DNA from: Alloascoidea africana
Taxonomy: Eukaryota > Ascomycota > Alloascoideomycetes > Alloascoideales > Alloascoideaceae
Length of the DNA: 64,000 nt
Assembly (NCBI GenBank): GCA_030581615.1
Contig: JAKTTT010000031.1
Location: 124,001-188,000, forward strand
Direction of reading: 5' to 3'
Shown here: positions 1-9,462 of the stretch, in pieces
Position numbering within the stretch: the first letter of the stretch is position 1
Layout of the letters: each line of letters starts with the position of its first letter
Program-made: the position numbers and the translations under genes
The notes under the pieces: model-generated
Databases searched by the model: none
The model's input: the letters and a program-made list of their open reading frames with translations, nothing else
What the model was told of the DNA's origin: nothing

Positions 1-467
1 CGCCTACAAGAGCAGGCAACACTGTGTTTCCTCTATTAATTCTAACGCTCGTTGGGAACATTAGCCTTATCTCTTTTGCAAACTGGGAAAGTTTTGTGCT
101 GGGGTCTCTACTCGTTGTAATGATGACTTTTGGGTCAATGACACCGCTGAGAGCAGCATATTCATCATCAATGCCGTAGTCCTCGTCTCCTACTTTCCGC
201 CTATCATCCGGAATTGAAATGTCATATCTATAATCCTCATGAAGTTGTACATCATTTGCAAGATCCTTTGATAGTGGTTTTCCAGATGCTATAGCTGCTT
301 TTAATCGTTGGTGATTCTCAAATTTTGCAGCCTCTTGAAGCTCTATTGACTTTCGATACAGATATTCTCGACGTTCTCGGGCTTGCCTTCGAATCTAGAA
401 ATTCTCATTGCAACAAATTAGAGATGGCTTAAACCCAAGCATATCGTAAATTTCTCCTCCATACCAT
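1..467 (-). CDS. IMP4: Imp4, U3 snoRNP (SSU processome) protein, 3' end cut by window
   Basis: Imp4 is a Brix-domain component of the U3 snoRNP that joins U3 snoRNA to the pre-rRNA during 18S maturation in the nucleolus. The reverse strand from 394 reads [16 protein letters not shown], then [13 protein letters not shown] and a strongly conserved [20 protein letters not shown] run that begins the Brix domain. These match the Imp4 N terminus closely. The expected first residue is Met directly before I-R-R-Q-A-R, and it is supplied by an ATG at 465-467 that is followed at once by a donor (GTATGG). The acceptor TTTCTAG ends at 395, giving a 70-nt intron (395-464) and a first coding exon consisting only of ATG. 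The remainder of the protein lies beyond base 1. Identity is very secure; the ATG-only exon is inferred from the splice sites and the family N terminus. Confidence 0.93.
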
Positions 468-785
468 TTTTTTATATTGCTGTGTTGTGCTGTTAATGTT
501 TGAAGAGATAAATATGCAGAAAAAAAAATGTTCAGGCTTTGCATATGTGAACATCCGTACACCCCGTGATGCTTGCAGGGTAACACTGAGCGAAACATTG
601 CTTGCTTTTCGTAGTTTAGTTCTTAATTGTTTAAGAATCGCTTATACAATTGACGATTTATTATTTTTTATATTTCACTAATCTTATTACTTTTATTTTC
701 TCTCATCTCATTACTTTTGTATTGTGAAAAACAAATTGATCAAGAAATCTGTGATCTCTATAGTAATTAAAGTTTGTTGCCCACG
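468..785. other. AT-rich spacer between IMP4 and the gag-like frame
   Basis: This is the upstream region of IMP4 (leftward) and of the gag-like frame (rightward). It is AT-rich with poly-T stretches near 655-720. I see no coding exon, long terminal repeat or tRNA in it. Confidence 0.5.
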
Positions 786-1994
786 ATGGTCATCACTATA
801 CCTTGGACTCCTCAGGCTGATCAGCCTAGATCTGATTCACTATCAGCAGATAACAGATTCTCTTTCTCTTTAAGAAATCAGGTGTCTTTTAACTCTTCTC
901 CCTCCGTAGATAGTGATGTAGACTATACAGGTGCAGAAACGGAGAGCACTCTCAGTCTGGGCTCCAGCTCCAATGATTCCAAGGCAATTGATCAACAGGA
1001 GGAGGAGAAACAAAAATTGCAAGTAGAAGAAGGGGAAGAACAAGCAGCCATTGGGGGAAAACTATATAATGTGCCGAAATATAAGAACAAGGTCAGGGAT
1101 CACAGCCCAATGAAGAGAAACGTCAAACTTTTAGAGGCAATTGGAGAGTGTTTTAAGAAAGAGGCACCTTATCATTCAAAGGAACAGGAAAAATGTCCAG
1201 TAACCAATTCCACGAAAAGCTCATGCCAAGAAAAAGAAATTGGTGATTTGTTGGGGCAAATCCCTTGGAGCAAAGAAGTTTGTGATTTTTGGCCATCAAT
1301 AGTTCGATCAAAATCAGAGCTACCATACACGCCCGAAAGGGCCTCGTTGACTATACCCCGTTCCCCACCCCAGGCATACGAAATAAAAAATCACTATGAT
1401 CCTGATTGTATATTTAAGCTCCAATACGCCGAACAGTATTTCATTTTACACTCGCTACAATATTCAAAATGGGGTCAAGCTTTGATGCTCTTCTTAAGCC
1501 CACCAATGCAAATAGAATGGCATATCTTCAATATCACCAAACAACCTACTTGGATAGAAGCGGTGGCCTGGGTTGTATCAGGAGTTAATTTAGATTTGTA
1601 CTACGCAGATCAAATGAAGAAACTGATGGAGTTGAAACTGACGAAAGGGGCCAACATTCGTGAGTACATAATTAGCTTCAGAGTTGCTTGTTCCACGGTA
1701 ACTCCCAATCTCATGTCAGATCTGGGGAAACGTCAATTGTTGTTGAGTAGATTGGAGACTTTCCTCCCACCAGCTGTCAAGGCTGAAATTGAAAATCCGT
1801 CAAAGACTCTGTCTCAAGTTTTCAATCGCATGATTAATCATACTCCTCGTGAATCAAAGCCAGATGTGAACAAGCCATCCCAGGAATCCAAAAAGCGCAC
1901 TGATACTCAATGTAGACAGTGTGGAGAGAAGGGACATGACTGTATCGTTCAAAAAGGATCGACAAAACAAAGCCATGTGGAGAACTGGTGGTAA
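786..1994 (+). mobile_element. Retrotransposon gag-like frame (fossil or domesticated), CCHC zinc knuckle
   Basis: An open frame of about 402 codons begins at the ATG at 786. The N-terminal third is acidic and low in complexity. The middle (about residues 210-345) has the helical, Trp-rich look of a retrotransposon gag capsid domain, including a tract with LMELKLTKGANIREYI. Near the C terminus C-R-Q-C-x4-H-x4-C-type spacing suggests a zinc knuckle. This fits a Ty3/gypsy-type gag better than Ty1/copia, but the family call is tentative. No protease, reverse transcriptase or integrase follows, and I see no flanking repeats. The gag frame itself looks whole while the rest of the element is absent. 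It is either a remnant or a gag recruited by the host; sequence alone does not decide, and age cannot be judged. Confidence 0.65.
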
Positions 1995-2398
1995 AGAACA
2001 AAGAAAAAATGGAGAAAGCGAGTACACCGGTAACGTTTTCAAAGGTTTGATTACAGGTAATTTGAAATTGGATGAAAAAGCACACGACAGCACAGAGCAC
2101 AAATTGAACTGAAAAAAAGAAGCAACATAATTTTTTTTTTGTTATTGAGATACAAATTGAGTCTTATGGGATAGATTACCAAGAAGCGATCAAAATCGAT
2201 GCTCTTGGATAGTTCTAAAACATAAGAAAAGTTTTATAGTTAACAGAATGATAACAGCATACAAATATGAATAATGATTTTCTATACTCCTACATTCTCT
2301 GAAATTGGTAAAATATAGTCAATTATGTTGCTTTATGCATTCAACCCCTAGAATTTTCAATTGCATCAGACAAGAAATGTTCAAACCCATTATATAAA
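1995..2398. other. Spacer after the gag-like frame and 3' flank of the amine oxidase gene
   Basis: AT-rich sequence with a T-run near 2130. It lies between the 3' end of the gag-like frame and the 3' end of the convergent amine oxidase gene. No coding region or long repeat is evident. Confidence 0.5.
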
Positions 2399-4399
2399 TC
2401 AAAGGTTATTCTTCGAACAGCAATTAGGAAGAGGAGCGTTACTTGAAGCTTCGTTGACCAATACCGACCTATTAAAAGTCTGGCTTGACTGGGGGACATC
2501 TAACGCAGGGTTTTTCTCGAAAAATCCACTTGGACGAATGTGAACAGTGTGAATCTCAACAGGCATCACTGGGAAGTCTTCAGGGCGCGGTATATGAGTG
2601 AAACCGACAGTTGCCCAAAGTACAATGTCATCATTTCGAACGTTATCTGTACCATTTGCCCATTCTGCAAGACCTGTATCTTTTTGGGATTGGTTTGTGA
2701 ATTCACCTGCTGCGTAAAGCTCATTATCTCTATACTTTGTGACCCAAAGTTGTTTTGTTGCAAAATGAGCTCGTTTCGCATTGTATGAGTCCTTATCCAT
2801 AATTATCATTTGGGCAGCAGGCAACGAGATCTTATAACTGACCGGCTTTTGTGTGATTGCGTTTATTTTGTTCTCATTGATGATTTTATACTCTCGATTT
2901 GTGAATGGAGATTGCTCAACACCGCCTGCTCTATCGACAAGCGTTCTTTGTGTAACGAATCCAACTTTGTAGGGGTTTTTGATAGGGTGGTATGGCAGCG
3001 GGACACTATCATCATAGCAGAAAGTATTCTGGTGGCCATCAATTGCAGGGTCCAATCTAAAGGAGAGAAGATGCTGATGGTAAGCGGCCATGACTCCCGG
3101 TCCAACGTTTGTTCCCCAGGGCACTGTGACTCCTTCATCGATAGGCATTGTAGACAAAATTCCAGTAGCTCGCACCTGAATGTCGATTCCACCAGCCTGG
3201 TCAAAGATATACTCTATGATGTATTCATAGTTAGCCACTGTAGCAATGGTTTGAACAACCAGTTCACGGTTTCGTGTAACATAAGGCCGATCGTTCCTGT
3301 AGTTCACATGCTTCATCAGTAAGCCATTATCCTGCTCGTGAAGACAAACTGTGTTTGTCATCATTACCGGATTTCCCTTTCTATCAGTTTTATAAAAATC
3401 GTAGTATTTGATATAACCCAAACAGTCACATCCCAATTTGAGTTGATTGGCAGTGGAGCCAAATCCACAATCTCCGAGATCGAAAGCCTGTTTTCTGTGG
3501 AACGGAGCACGAGGATCACCGTAAGGGACAGTCATCTCGGATAGTGAGATTCTATAAAAGACATCTCTTCCTTTGAAAGTGACATCATACAAGACAACTC
3601 CCTCTCTGTAGTTTGTTCCCACTTTCAATTTCCAATCGAGCCATTCGACGGTGTTCCCAGATAGGTTAAAAGAAGGACCATCGGGCTGGTTGATCAGCAA
3701 AGGTTTAACGTCTCTTGGCTTTTCGCCAATAAAGTCCTTGTGGTATTCGACACATGGGACCTGTTTCCAAGGTTGTGTTGGGGTTACAGTTTCATCAGAA
3801 CCTCCGGGTAGGTAGTCGATCCGTACAAAGTCTTTTGTGAATCCATTAAAAACTGGAGAAAACTTGAGAGGTAGAGAATAGTGGTTTGTTTCTGGATGTG
3901 AGTTTGGTCTTATATACATGTAAAACTGGATCAGCGTTCTCTTCTCATTTGGGTCATCGGTGCCATAAATCCAAGGGTCAGTGCAAGCAGTATATCCAGG
4001 AGGCAATTTCAACTTTTCTATTTCGGCCAACACTATTGGATGGCTCATGCAAAGTTCTTCCATTTCAGCAATGTGTTCTCCTTGAAAAGGGCCAACCACA
4101 CCTTCCTTCTGGGGTTGGATGGTGATAACGTGCCCATCAGACACATTCACAAGTGCTTTTTGCAATACGGGGTCATCGTCCTTGAAGAAATAGGCAAAAG
4201 TGACTCGAGGAATTATAGGGAATTCTTCGTTGTATCGTTCGGCCTGGATCCACTTCAGAGCTTTATCTTTGGGGGGTTCGAGATGGTCGATTACAGAGAA
4301 GGCAAGTTTAGAGTTGGGCAGTTCCCTCTTCAGCAGCTGCGAAGTCTTGGAGATTTCTTCTGGCTGGACGCCATCAAAGGGGGTCAGAGACGATTTCAT
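2399..4399 (-). CDS. AMO: Copper-containing primary amine oxidase (TPQ enzyme)
   Basis: This 666-residue protein is a copper/topaquinone amine oxidase, which turns primary amines into aldehyde, ammonia and H2O2 and lets yeasts use amines as a nitrogen source. The topaquinone tyrosine lies in T-V-A-N-Y-E-Y (about Y391). The copper ligands are H-Q-H (about 441/443) and the His of F-T-H-I-P-R-P-E-D-F-P (about 602). The catalytic-base region is the F-D-L-G-D-C-G-F-G stretch. Length and spacing agree with yeast peroxisomal methylamine oxidases. The C terminus ends S-K-N-N-L, which is not a standard PTS1, and I see no obvious PTS2, so the peroxisomal location is uncertain. The start is the first ATG of the frame, 57 nt after a TATAAA-like site on the reverse strand. 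Nitrogen control is likely, given several GATAA words upstream. Confidence 0.95.
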   Translation of the reverse strand: MKSSLTPFDGVQPEEISKTSQLLKRELPNSKLAFSVIDHLEPPKDKALKWIQAERYNEEFPIIPRVTFAYFFKDDDPVLQKALVNVSDGHVITIQPQKEGVVGPFQGEHIAEMEELCMSHPIVLAEIEKLKLPPGYTACTDPWIYGTDDPNEKRTLIQFYMYIRPNSHPETNHYSLPLKFSPVFNGFTKDFVRIDYLPGGSDETVTPTQPWKQVPCVEYHKDFIGEKPRDVKPLLINQPDGPSFNLSGNTVEWLDWKLKVGTNYREGVVLYDVTFKGRDVFYRISLSEMTVPYGDPRAPFHRKQAFDLGDCGFGSTANQLKLGCDCLGYIKYYDFYKTDRKGNPVMMTNTVCLHEQDNGLLMKHVNYRNDRPYVTRNRELVVQTIATVANYEYIIEYIFDQAGGIDIQVRATGILSTMPIDEGVTVPWGTNVGPGVMAAYHQHLLSFRLDPAIDGHQNTFCYDDSVPLPYHPIKNPYKVGFVTQRTLVDRAGGVEQSPFTNREYKIINENKINAITQKPVSYKISLPAAQMIIMDKDSYNAKRAHFATKQLWVTKYRDNELYAAGEFTNQSQKDTGLAEWANGTDNVRNDDIVLWATVGFTHIPRPEDFPVMPVEIHTVHIRPSGFFEKNPALDVPQSSQTFNRSVLVNEASSNAPLPNCCSKNNL

Positions 4400-5603
4400 T
4401 TTGCTCGAGTGATAATGGGGTGGATATCAGGCCGTTGGGTCTGGGGACTTGGCCGTTTATATTCCAGATAGGATGGGATAGGCGCCGTGCAGCAGCGACA
4501 GCCGCCGACCGAATCGACTTTCCTCTTCAGGGCTAACACTGAGACACCCAGTTCTTCAGCATGGCACAAGACAGGGAGGTCGTCGCCAGCACCAGATAAG
4601 AAGACCACACAGAGGCAGTGGAGGACTGACGACGGAATTGAGTTCTCTGTATGCAAATGGCTGATCATGGCTGGTGATCTGTGGCCAGTCCTTGAGCCTG
4701 GACGCTCTTATCTAACTGCTCCGTGAAAATCTGCAACTCGGAAAAGATCCACAGATAAAAGTAATCTCTATATGGCCCACCTTCCCTGCTGAGACTTTTC
4801 TGATGGGCTAGCTCGGTCAAATAAAAAATCATCGCCTAGATTCTGATTTCCTATATAATTATGGGGTTTATGTCTCAAGCCGCCAGTTTACAAAGAAATC
4901 GACCTCTTCGCAATAGTCTGGATTTGTTTGCAAAAGGAGTAAAGTTTGGAGATGTAAACAAACCGTCTCGTCGAATTGAACTAGAGGTCCTCTGCTTTCA
5001 AGCCACTTCGGGAGAAGCCATCGTAGTAACAGCAGGGCTTTGATTGTCAGTGGAGAAGAGCCTATGCTTTTACTCTTGTTATAGATTTGAACTGGGTTTT
5101 ATATTTACACATCTCCTATGAAAAGTCTTCCTATGCTTAATATTGTTAAAACACCATCATGTCATTGTCAAAATAAAGGGTTGTTCCAATTTAAATTTTT
5201 CTTCTGGTGGGTCTAACTATCCTCCAACCCAATGAAGACCTTTCATAAGTGGAAAATCCGACCTGTGCAAGATAAAGGCTCAAAAATGCATCAGATTTCA
5301 AGAACAGAATTGTAACATGTCTCTTAATGAAGATTTCTCTATGTCAACAAACTTCTTCCAAGGCGATGCGAAAAAAGATCAACTAGTCACAATAACTAAC
5401 AAAACTGGAGAAACTAGTCGAAAGGTGTAGTTTGGACCCCATTTCCGGGTAATCTTTATCTCCTGTATTTGGCCTTAGCTCATCGGTCCCCTTTTAGACA
5501 ACTCAATTCAATCTAGAAGTATAAAAGTGTGCCCACATTGGTTTCTCCAGAATAGTCAACTAAAGGATAAGAATCATTCAAAAAAGCAGGTATAAATTAA
5601 AAC
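4400..5603. promoter_or_regulatory. Shared upstream region of amine oxidase (-) and the 330-aa gene (+), with GATA motifs
   Basis: This 1.2-kb intergenic region lies between divergent genes. Close to the amine oxidase it holds GATAA or GATAAG words at 4411, 4595-4600, 4707-4712 (reverse) and 4754, as expected of a gene under GATA-factor nitrogen control. A TATAAA-like site on the reverse strand lies at 4456-4461. On the other side, a Reb1-like CGGGTAA lies at 5446-5452 and TATAAAA at 5520-5526, 84 nt before the ATG at 5604. A 60-codon open frame at 4861-5043 has no recognisable features and I do not call it. Confidence 0.5.
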
Positions 5604-6596
5604 ATGAGCACGATTTCTAGTTCATTCGTTCATGTCGATATGGATATTGATGAGACACCAAAGTATCAAGAGACGGATGAGACGCCATCTACCTCTGCCG
5701 CTGCCGACTTTAAGATCTACGACTTTGACGAGCCGATTTGCCCTGAACAGATTCCAGATAACATTCCTGCAAGATGGTTTTCTCAAATGAAGGATGAAAA
5801 AGAGATCGCACGAGGCAGCAGTTTCAGTTTCAAAGTTGTACCTGCCAACCCAGAAGCAGGAGAACTCACCTGCGAAGATGTCAAGAAAGGAATTATGGAC
5901 TGGAATACACTTCAAAACCTGGAGTACGAAGAGAAAATGGCCAAATATCTTGAATGGATGCAGACGAAAAGCAGCTGGGAATGTGCTCAGATTAAGTGTC
6001 CTGACAAAATATTTCTAAAAGGGCTGGTGAAGAAAACAAGTACGGGCAACATTTACTTGCTTTGTTCGAAGGAAAGCGCTATCTCATTTGAGAGAAAGTG
6101 TGATAGCAAGGGAAATGCTCTATGCCACAGTGAATTGGAAACAATTGAAGGGGAGACGTTCAATGAGGGAGAAACAAAAGGGTCCTCCTCTTTCCGTTTG
6201 GAAAGCAGGCCAGTATATTGGGGAGAATTGGCTGTATTTCAGTTCAGTGTGCCCATACTGCGAAAGGAAGAAAGTATCCCAAGCATGATTTTTGGAAATA
6301 TAATTGAGTGCATATCCATGAGCGATGACAAGAGCGATCTTGATTCTCAAGACTTAATTATTGAAGACACCGCAAATTCAACAGAACAGCGAGCAGAGTT
6401 TTGTGCGTTGGTTCACTTGACAGACAATTTTGACGGCCGTTCAAGACCCATAACACATTTTTCTCCTTATCGATTGTTTTCACACTACAGGTATCCACAG
6501 AACCATTACTTCTTGAGTCAACGTAACTTCTACGGTAAGAAAACACTCAAATATCGAATTTCTTTAAAGCTAATAGCTAGACAAGGCCTAGAATGA
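5604..6596 (+). CDS. Unrecognised 330-residue protein
   Basis: I do not recognise this protein. It is an uninterrupted 330-codon frame starting with ATG at 5604, with a good TATAAAA 84 nt upstream and a Reb1-like site beyond it, so it is probably a real gene. The N-terminal 50 residues are acidic and Ser/Thr-rich. The rest is mixed-charge and globular-looking, with paired cysteines scattered through it (for example C-A-Q-I-K-C near residue 130). There is no signal peptide, membrane segment, zinc-finger spacing or nucleotide-binding motif that I can name. It may be a lineage-specific gene. It stands between the divergent amine oxidase and SDH2, neither of which hints at a role. Confidence 0.65.
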   Translation: MSTISSSFVHVDMDIDETPKYQETDETPSTSAAADFKIYDFDEPICPEQIPDNIPARWFSQMKDEKEIARGSSFSFKVVPANPEAGELTCEDVKKGIMDWNTLQNLEYEEKMAKYLEWMQTKSSWECAQIKCPDKIFLKGLVKKTSTGNIYLLCSKESAISFERKCDSKGNALCHSELETIEGETFNEGETKGSSSFRLESRPVYWGELAVFQFSVPILRKEESIPSMIFGNIIECISMSDDKSDLDSQDLIIEDTANSTEQRAEFCALVHLTDNFDGRSRPITHFSPYRLFSHYRYPQNHYFLSQRNFYGKKTLKYRISLKLIARQGLE

Positions 6597-6968
6597 TTCC
6601 AAACAATTAGTTATGATATGTTGTAGATTCATAGTGAAGTTTACTGTCTATTTGTTGCGTTTAAAGTTGTGAGTGTTGGAGTTTTCATTCGTATCTTCGT
6701 TTTGTTTGTCTGTTTCTGCAACAGAATTAATAATTTTCGAATTGTAGAGCACTTTGTACCTCCTCTTTCTCTTCTCAGGCAAAAGAGATTATTATGCCAC
6801 CACGAGATTTATTTTATTCATTCTCTGCAGAACCAATGGTAACAGACGTGATTATCCCCTCTTTCGTTTAATTAGCTTTCAGCTTCTTCTTTTTTTCACT
6901 TCTCCAACCTCTCCAGGTCATCTGGTGTATCATCATTTCACTTCAACTATTTTAGTTTGTTGAAAACA
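6597..6968. promoter_or_regulatory. Terminator/promoter spacer upstream of SDH2
   Basis: Short AT-rich spacer with pyrimidine-rich tracts (6880-6905) just before the SDH2 ATG, typical of yeast leaders. No gene is seen. Confidence 0.45.
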
Positions 6969-7778
6969 ATGTTTAGAACAGGCGGCTGTGGGCAACTTAC
7001 AAAGCAAGGTCTCAAAGCTTCGATGAGCCTTAGGAACCTGGCAACTTCTACAGAATCCCGAAAGCTTCCAAGGTTCAAGAGTTTTAAAATCTACAGATGG
7101 AGCCCTGACACCCCTGAAAAGAAGCCAGAGTTGAAAGAGTACACAATTGACCTCAACAAGACCGGTCCTATGGTGCTTGATGCGCTGCTAAAGATTAAGA
7201 ATGAACTGGACTCAACTCTCACTTTCCGACGTTCGTGTAGAGAAGGAATCTGTGGATCGTGTGCCATGAACATTGGGGGAAGAAACACATTGGCATGTCT
7301 ATGCCGCATCGATACAGATACTTCCAAAACTACAAAGATTTATCCATTGCCGCACATGTATGTTGTTAGAGATTTGGTCCCAGACCTAACCCATTTCTAT
7401 AAACAATACAAGTCTATTGAGCCCTGGCTGCAACGTGACAGCTTACCGGAAGATGGAAAGGAGAACCTCCAATCGATTGAAGACAGGAAAAAGCTCGATG
7501 GTTTATACGAATGTATCCTATGTGCCTGTTGCTCGACTGCCTGTCCTTCCTACTGGTGGAATCAACAGGAGTACTTGGGCCCCTCTGTGCTAATGCAAGC
7601 ATACCGTTGGCTAATTGACTCCAGAGATGAATCCACAGCTAAAAGAAAGCAAATGCTGCAGAATAATATGAGCCTCTATAGATGCCACACCATCATGAAT
7701 TGTACCAAAACCTGTCCAAAGGGACTTAACCCAGGATTAGCCATTGCCAGCATTAAAAAATCTTTGTCAGTTTCATGA
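6969..7778 (+). CDS. SDH2: Succinate dehydrogenase iron-sulfur subunit
   Basis: Sdh2 carries the three Fe-S clusters of respiratory complex II and passes electrons from FAD in Sdh1 to ubiquinone at the inner mitochondrial membrane. The 269-residue protein begins at ATG 6969 with a basic, acid-free presequence (about 30 residues). The 2Fe-2S ligands are in [10 protein letters not shown] and the Cys of N-T-L-A-C. The 4Fe-4S and 3Fe-4S ligands lie in [12 protein letters not shown] and C-x5-C-x3-C-P-K-G-L-N-P. All expected cysteines are present and the length is normal. There is no intron. An in-frame TTG lies four codons upstream, but ATG is the sensible start. Confidence 0.98.
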   Translation: MFRTGGCGQLTKQGLKASMSLRNLATSTESRKLPRFKSFKIYRWSPDTPEKKPELKEYTIDLNKTGPMVLDALLKIKNELDSTLTFRRSCREGICGSCAMNIGGRNTLACLCRIDTDTSKTTKIYPLPHMYVVRDLVPDLTHFYKQYKSIEPWLQRDSLPEDGKENLQSIEDRKKLDGLYECILCACCSTACPSYWWNQQEYLGPSVLMQAYRWLIDSRDESTAKRKQMLQNNMSLYRCHTIMNCTKTCPKGLNPGLAIASIKKSLSVS

Positions 7779-8433
7779 TTTTTTTGAGAGATGATACTTT
7801 TTATTTATTGGTCCATTCAAACTTTTAGCATATCAACAGTATTATTGAATAAACCACATTGACGATAAAACTTTCCAGAAGCTTTTTTCAACTTGTAGAA
7901 AATAATATTAAATAACTGAGAGAATACGCTTCCTTAAGTAAAGCAGGCATTAATAACACTGTTTTGACAAGTTTTTTTGAGACAAGCTACTCGGATTTTT
8001 TTCATTATGAAATCCTGGGGTAAAGTTCGGCTAGGACTATTCCTAAAGATCACGCTTATTGTGGCCCAAAAGTCGTAGGGCATCTACCCTGGACCCTGGC
8101 AGCGAATTCCATTGTCATGGATGCAGTAAGCCTTTTTTTTGCGTCGAGAAGCTAGGTTTGGGGCAAAGAAACAAGATCCTACAAAAGGATGCGTGTTCTA
8201 CAAGATTTACACCGTTCACACCATTTTTTTAGAATGAAGCAAATGAAAAGAAAAACATATTCACAAATGGTTATCATTTAGCATTAACAAAAAATAGTTC
8301 ATTATCATATTACAGTTGCTTTTCGTTTTCTCTTATTCATTACTTTGCTTTCTGTTGTTTTTTGAATCATTACGAGGAAACTTAATAAATAAAACATCCC
8401 AAAAACTATGTTGATTGATCGATTGTTGAAACT
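7779..8433. other. Convergent 3' spacer between SDH2 and the aquaglyceroporin gene
   Basis: AT-rich 3' flanks of two convergent genes. Short T- and A-runs could serve polyadenylation. Nothing else is seen. Confidence 0.5.
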
Positions 8434-9462
8434 TCAAGCATCTTCATGCTTAGAAGCTGTATTTGAAGTCTGGTTTGAAATAGGAAGCTGATCCCGTGAA
8501 GCTTTCTTAAAGTACCGGCTCATTCCAAAATCCTTCTGGTTAAGTGGAGATTCTTTGCCTTTGAAGATCAGAATGTCGTAAAGGATACCGCCAATTGGTC
8601 CGCCGATGATGGGAGCAACAACTGGAACCCAAAAGTAGTAATCTCCTATAGTCCATAGTTCAGAGCCGTAGCCGATACACGCAGCAGCAACTCTTGGTCC
8701 CAAGTCTCTTGCAGGATTCAGAGCGAAACCTGTTTGTACACCAAAAGAGCCACCAATCACAACAATCAAAAACATGAGACTGATAGGGAAGAAAGAACCA
8801 GCAGCACTGTTGTACGTGTCTGTCAAACAGAAAATGCCAATTTGTAAAATGCCAGTTGCCATAAACTCTGAGAAGAATTGTCCTGCTTTAGTCAGGTAGG
8901 GTTTGGGGAATGTACAAAAGATACCTGCAGTAGCAGTGTCTCCAGAGACAGTTCGAATGCCTTGACCTTCAAAAGCGTCGATTCCTGAACGATATATTCC
9001 ATAAACAAGTGCAGCACCCGTCATAGCACCCAGAAACTGTGCAAGACAATAACCCGGAACTTTTTTCCATGAAAAGCCTCTCAAAAGAGCAGATGCAATG
9101 CTAACAGCAGGGTTCAAATGACCACCGGAAATACCTCCACTGCAATGGAAGCCAAACATAACGGCCAAACCCCACATCAAATCGACCGAAAGGTAGTCTC
9201 CAGCTCCAGCATTGAGCTTTGTTTGAGCCACGACGCCATCACCTAGAGTAATCAAAATGAAGACACCAAAAAACTCTGCGATATACTCTCTGTACTCATG
9301 TCTTAGTTTTGCTATTATGTTCTCATGTTCTGGCTCGGGCAGAGGGTTTCGATGATACTCGTCAACGTATTGTTGTGGGACTTGCTCGATAATGACCTTA
9401 TTGTCTAAAGAGTTTCGTGCTAAAACGTCCTCTAGCTGCTGTTGGGCACCTTGAACACTCAT
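8434..9462 (-). CDS. Aquaglyceroporin (MIP family glycerol/water channel)
   Basis: This 342-residue membrane protein is a major intrinsic protein. The first NPA box is in G-G-H-L-N-P-A-V-S and the second in G-F-A-L-N-P-A-R-D-L-G-P-R. The Asp after NPAR is the signature of glycerol-conducting members (GlpF/Fps1-like) as opposed to strict water channels. Six membrane segments are visible, starting with an E-F-F-G-V-F-I-L-I helix. A hydrophilic N-terminal arm of about 65 residues and a charged C-terminal tail are cytosolic. The start is ATG 9462; a TTG further upstream is not used here. It is transcribed away from glycerol kinase GUT1 across the same intergenic region, which supports a role in glycerol uptake or efflux. 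Unlike Saccharomyces Fps1, both NPA boxes are canonical. Confidence 0.93.
   Translation of the reverse strand: MSVQGAQQQLEDVLARNSLDNKVIIEQVPQQYVDEYHRNPLPEPEHENIIAKLRHEYREYIAEFFGVFILITLGDGVVAQTKLNAGAGDYLSVDLMWGLAVMFGFHCSGGISGGHLNPAVSIASALLRGFSWKKVPGYCLAQFLGAMTGAALVYGIYRSGIDAFEGQGIRTVSGDTATAGIFCTFPKPYLTKAGQFFSEFMATGILQIGIFCLTDTYNSAAGSFFPISLMFLIVVIGGSFGVQTGFALNPARDLGPRVAAACIGYGSELWTIGDYYFWVPVVAPIIGGPIGGILYDILIFKGKESPLNQKDFGMSRYFKKASRDQLPISNQTSNTASKHEDA

Noticed and set aside
2810-3322. 170-codon + frame inside the amine oxidase gene
   Set aside because: Antisense shadow of a conserved enzyme.
4861-5043. 60-codon + frame with ATG in the amine oxidase upstream region
   Set aside because: Short, no motif, and it lies in promoter DNA of two divergent genes.
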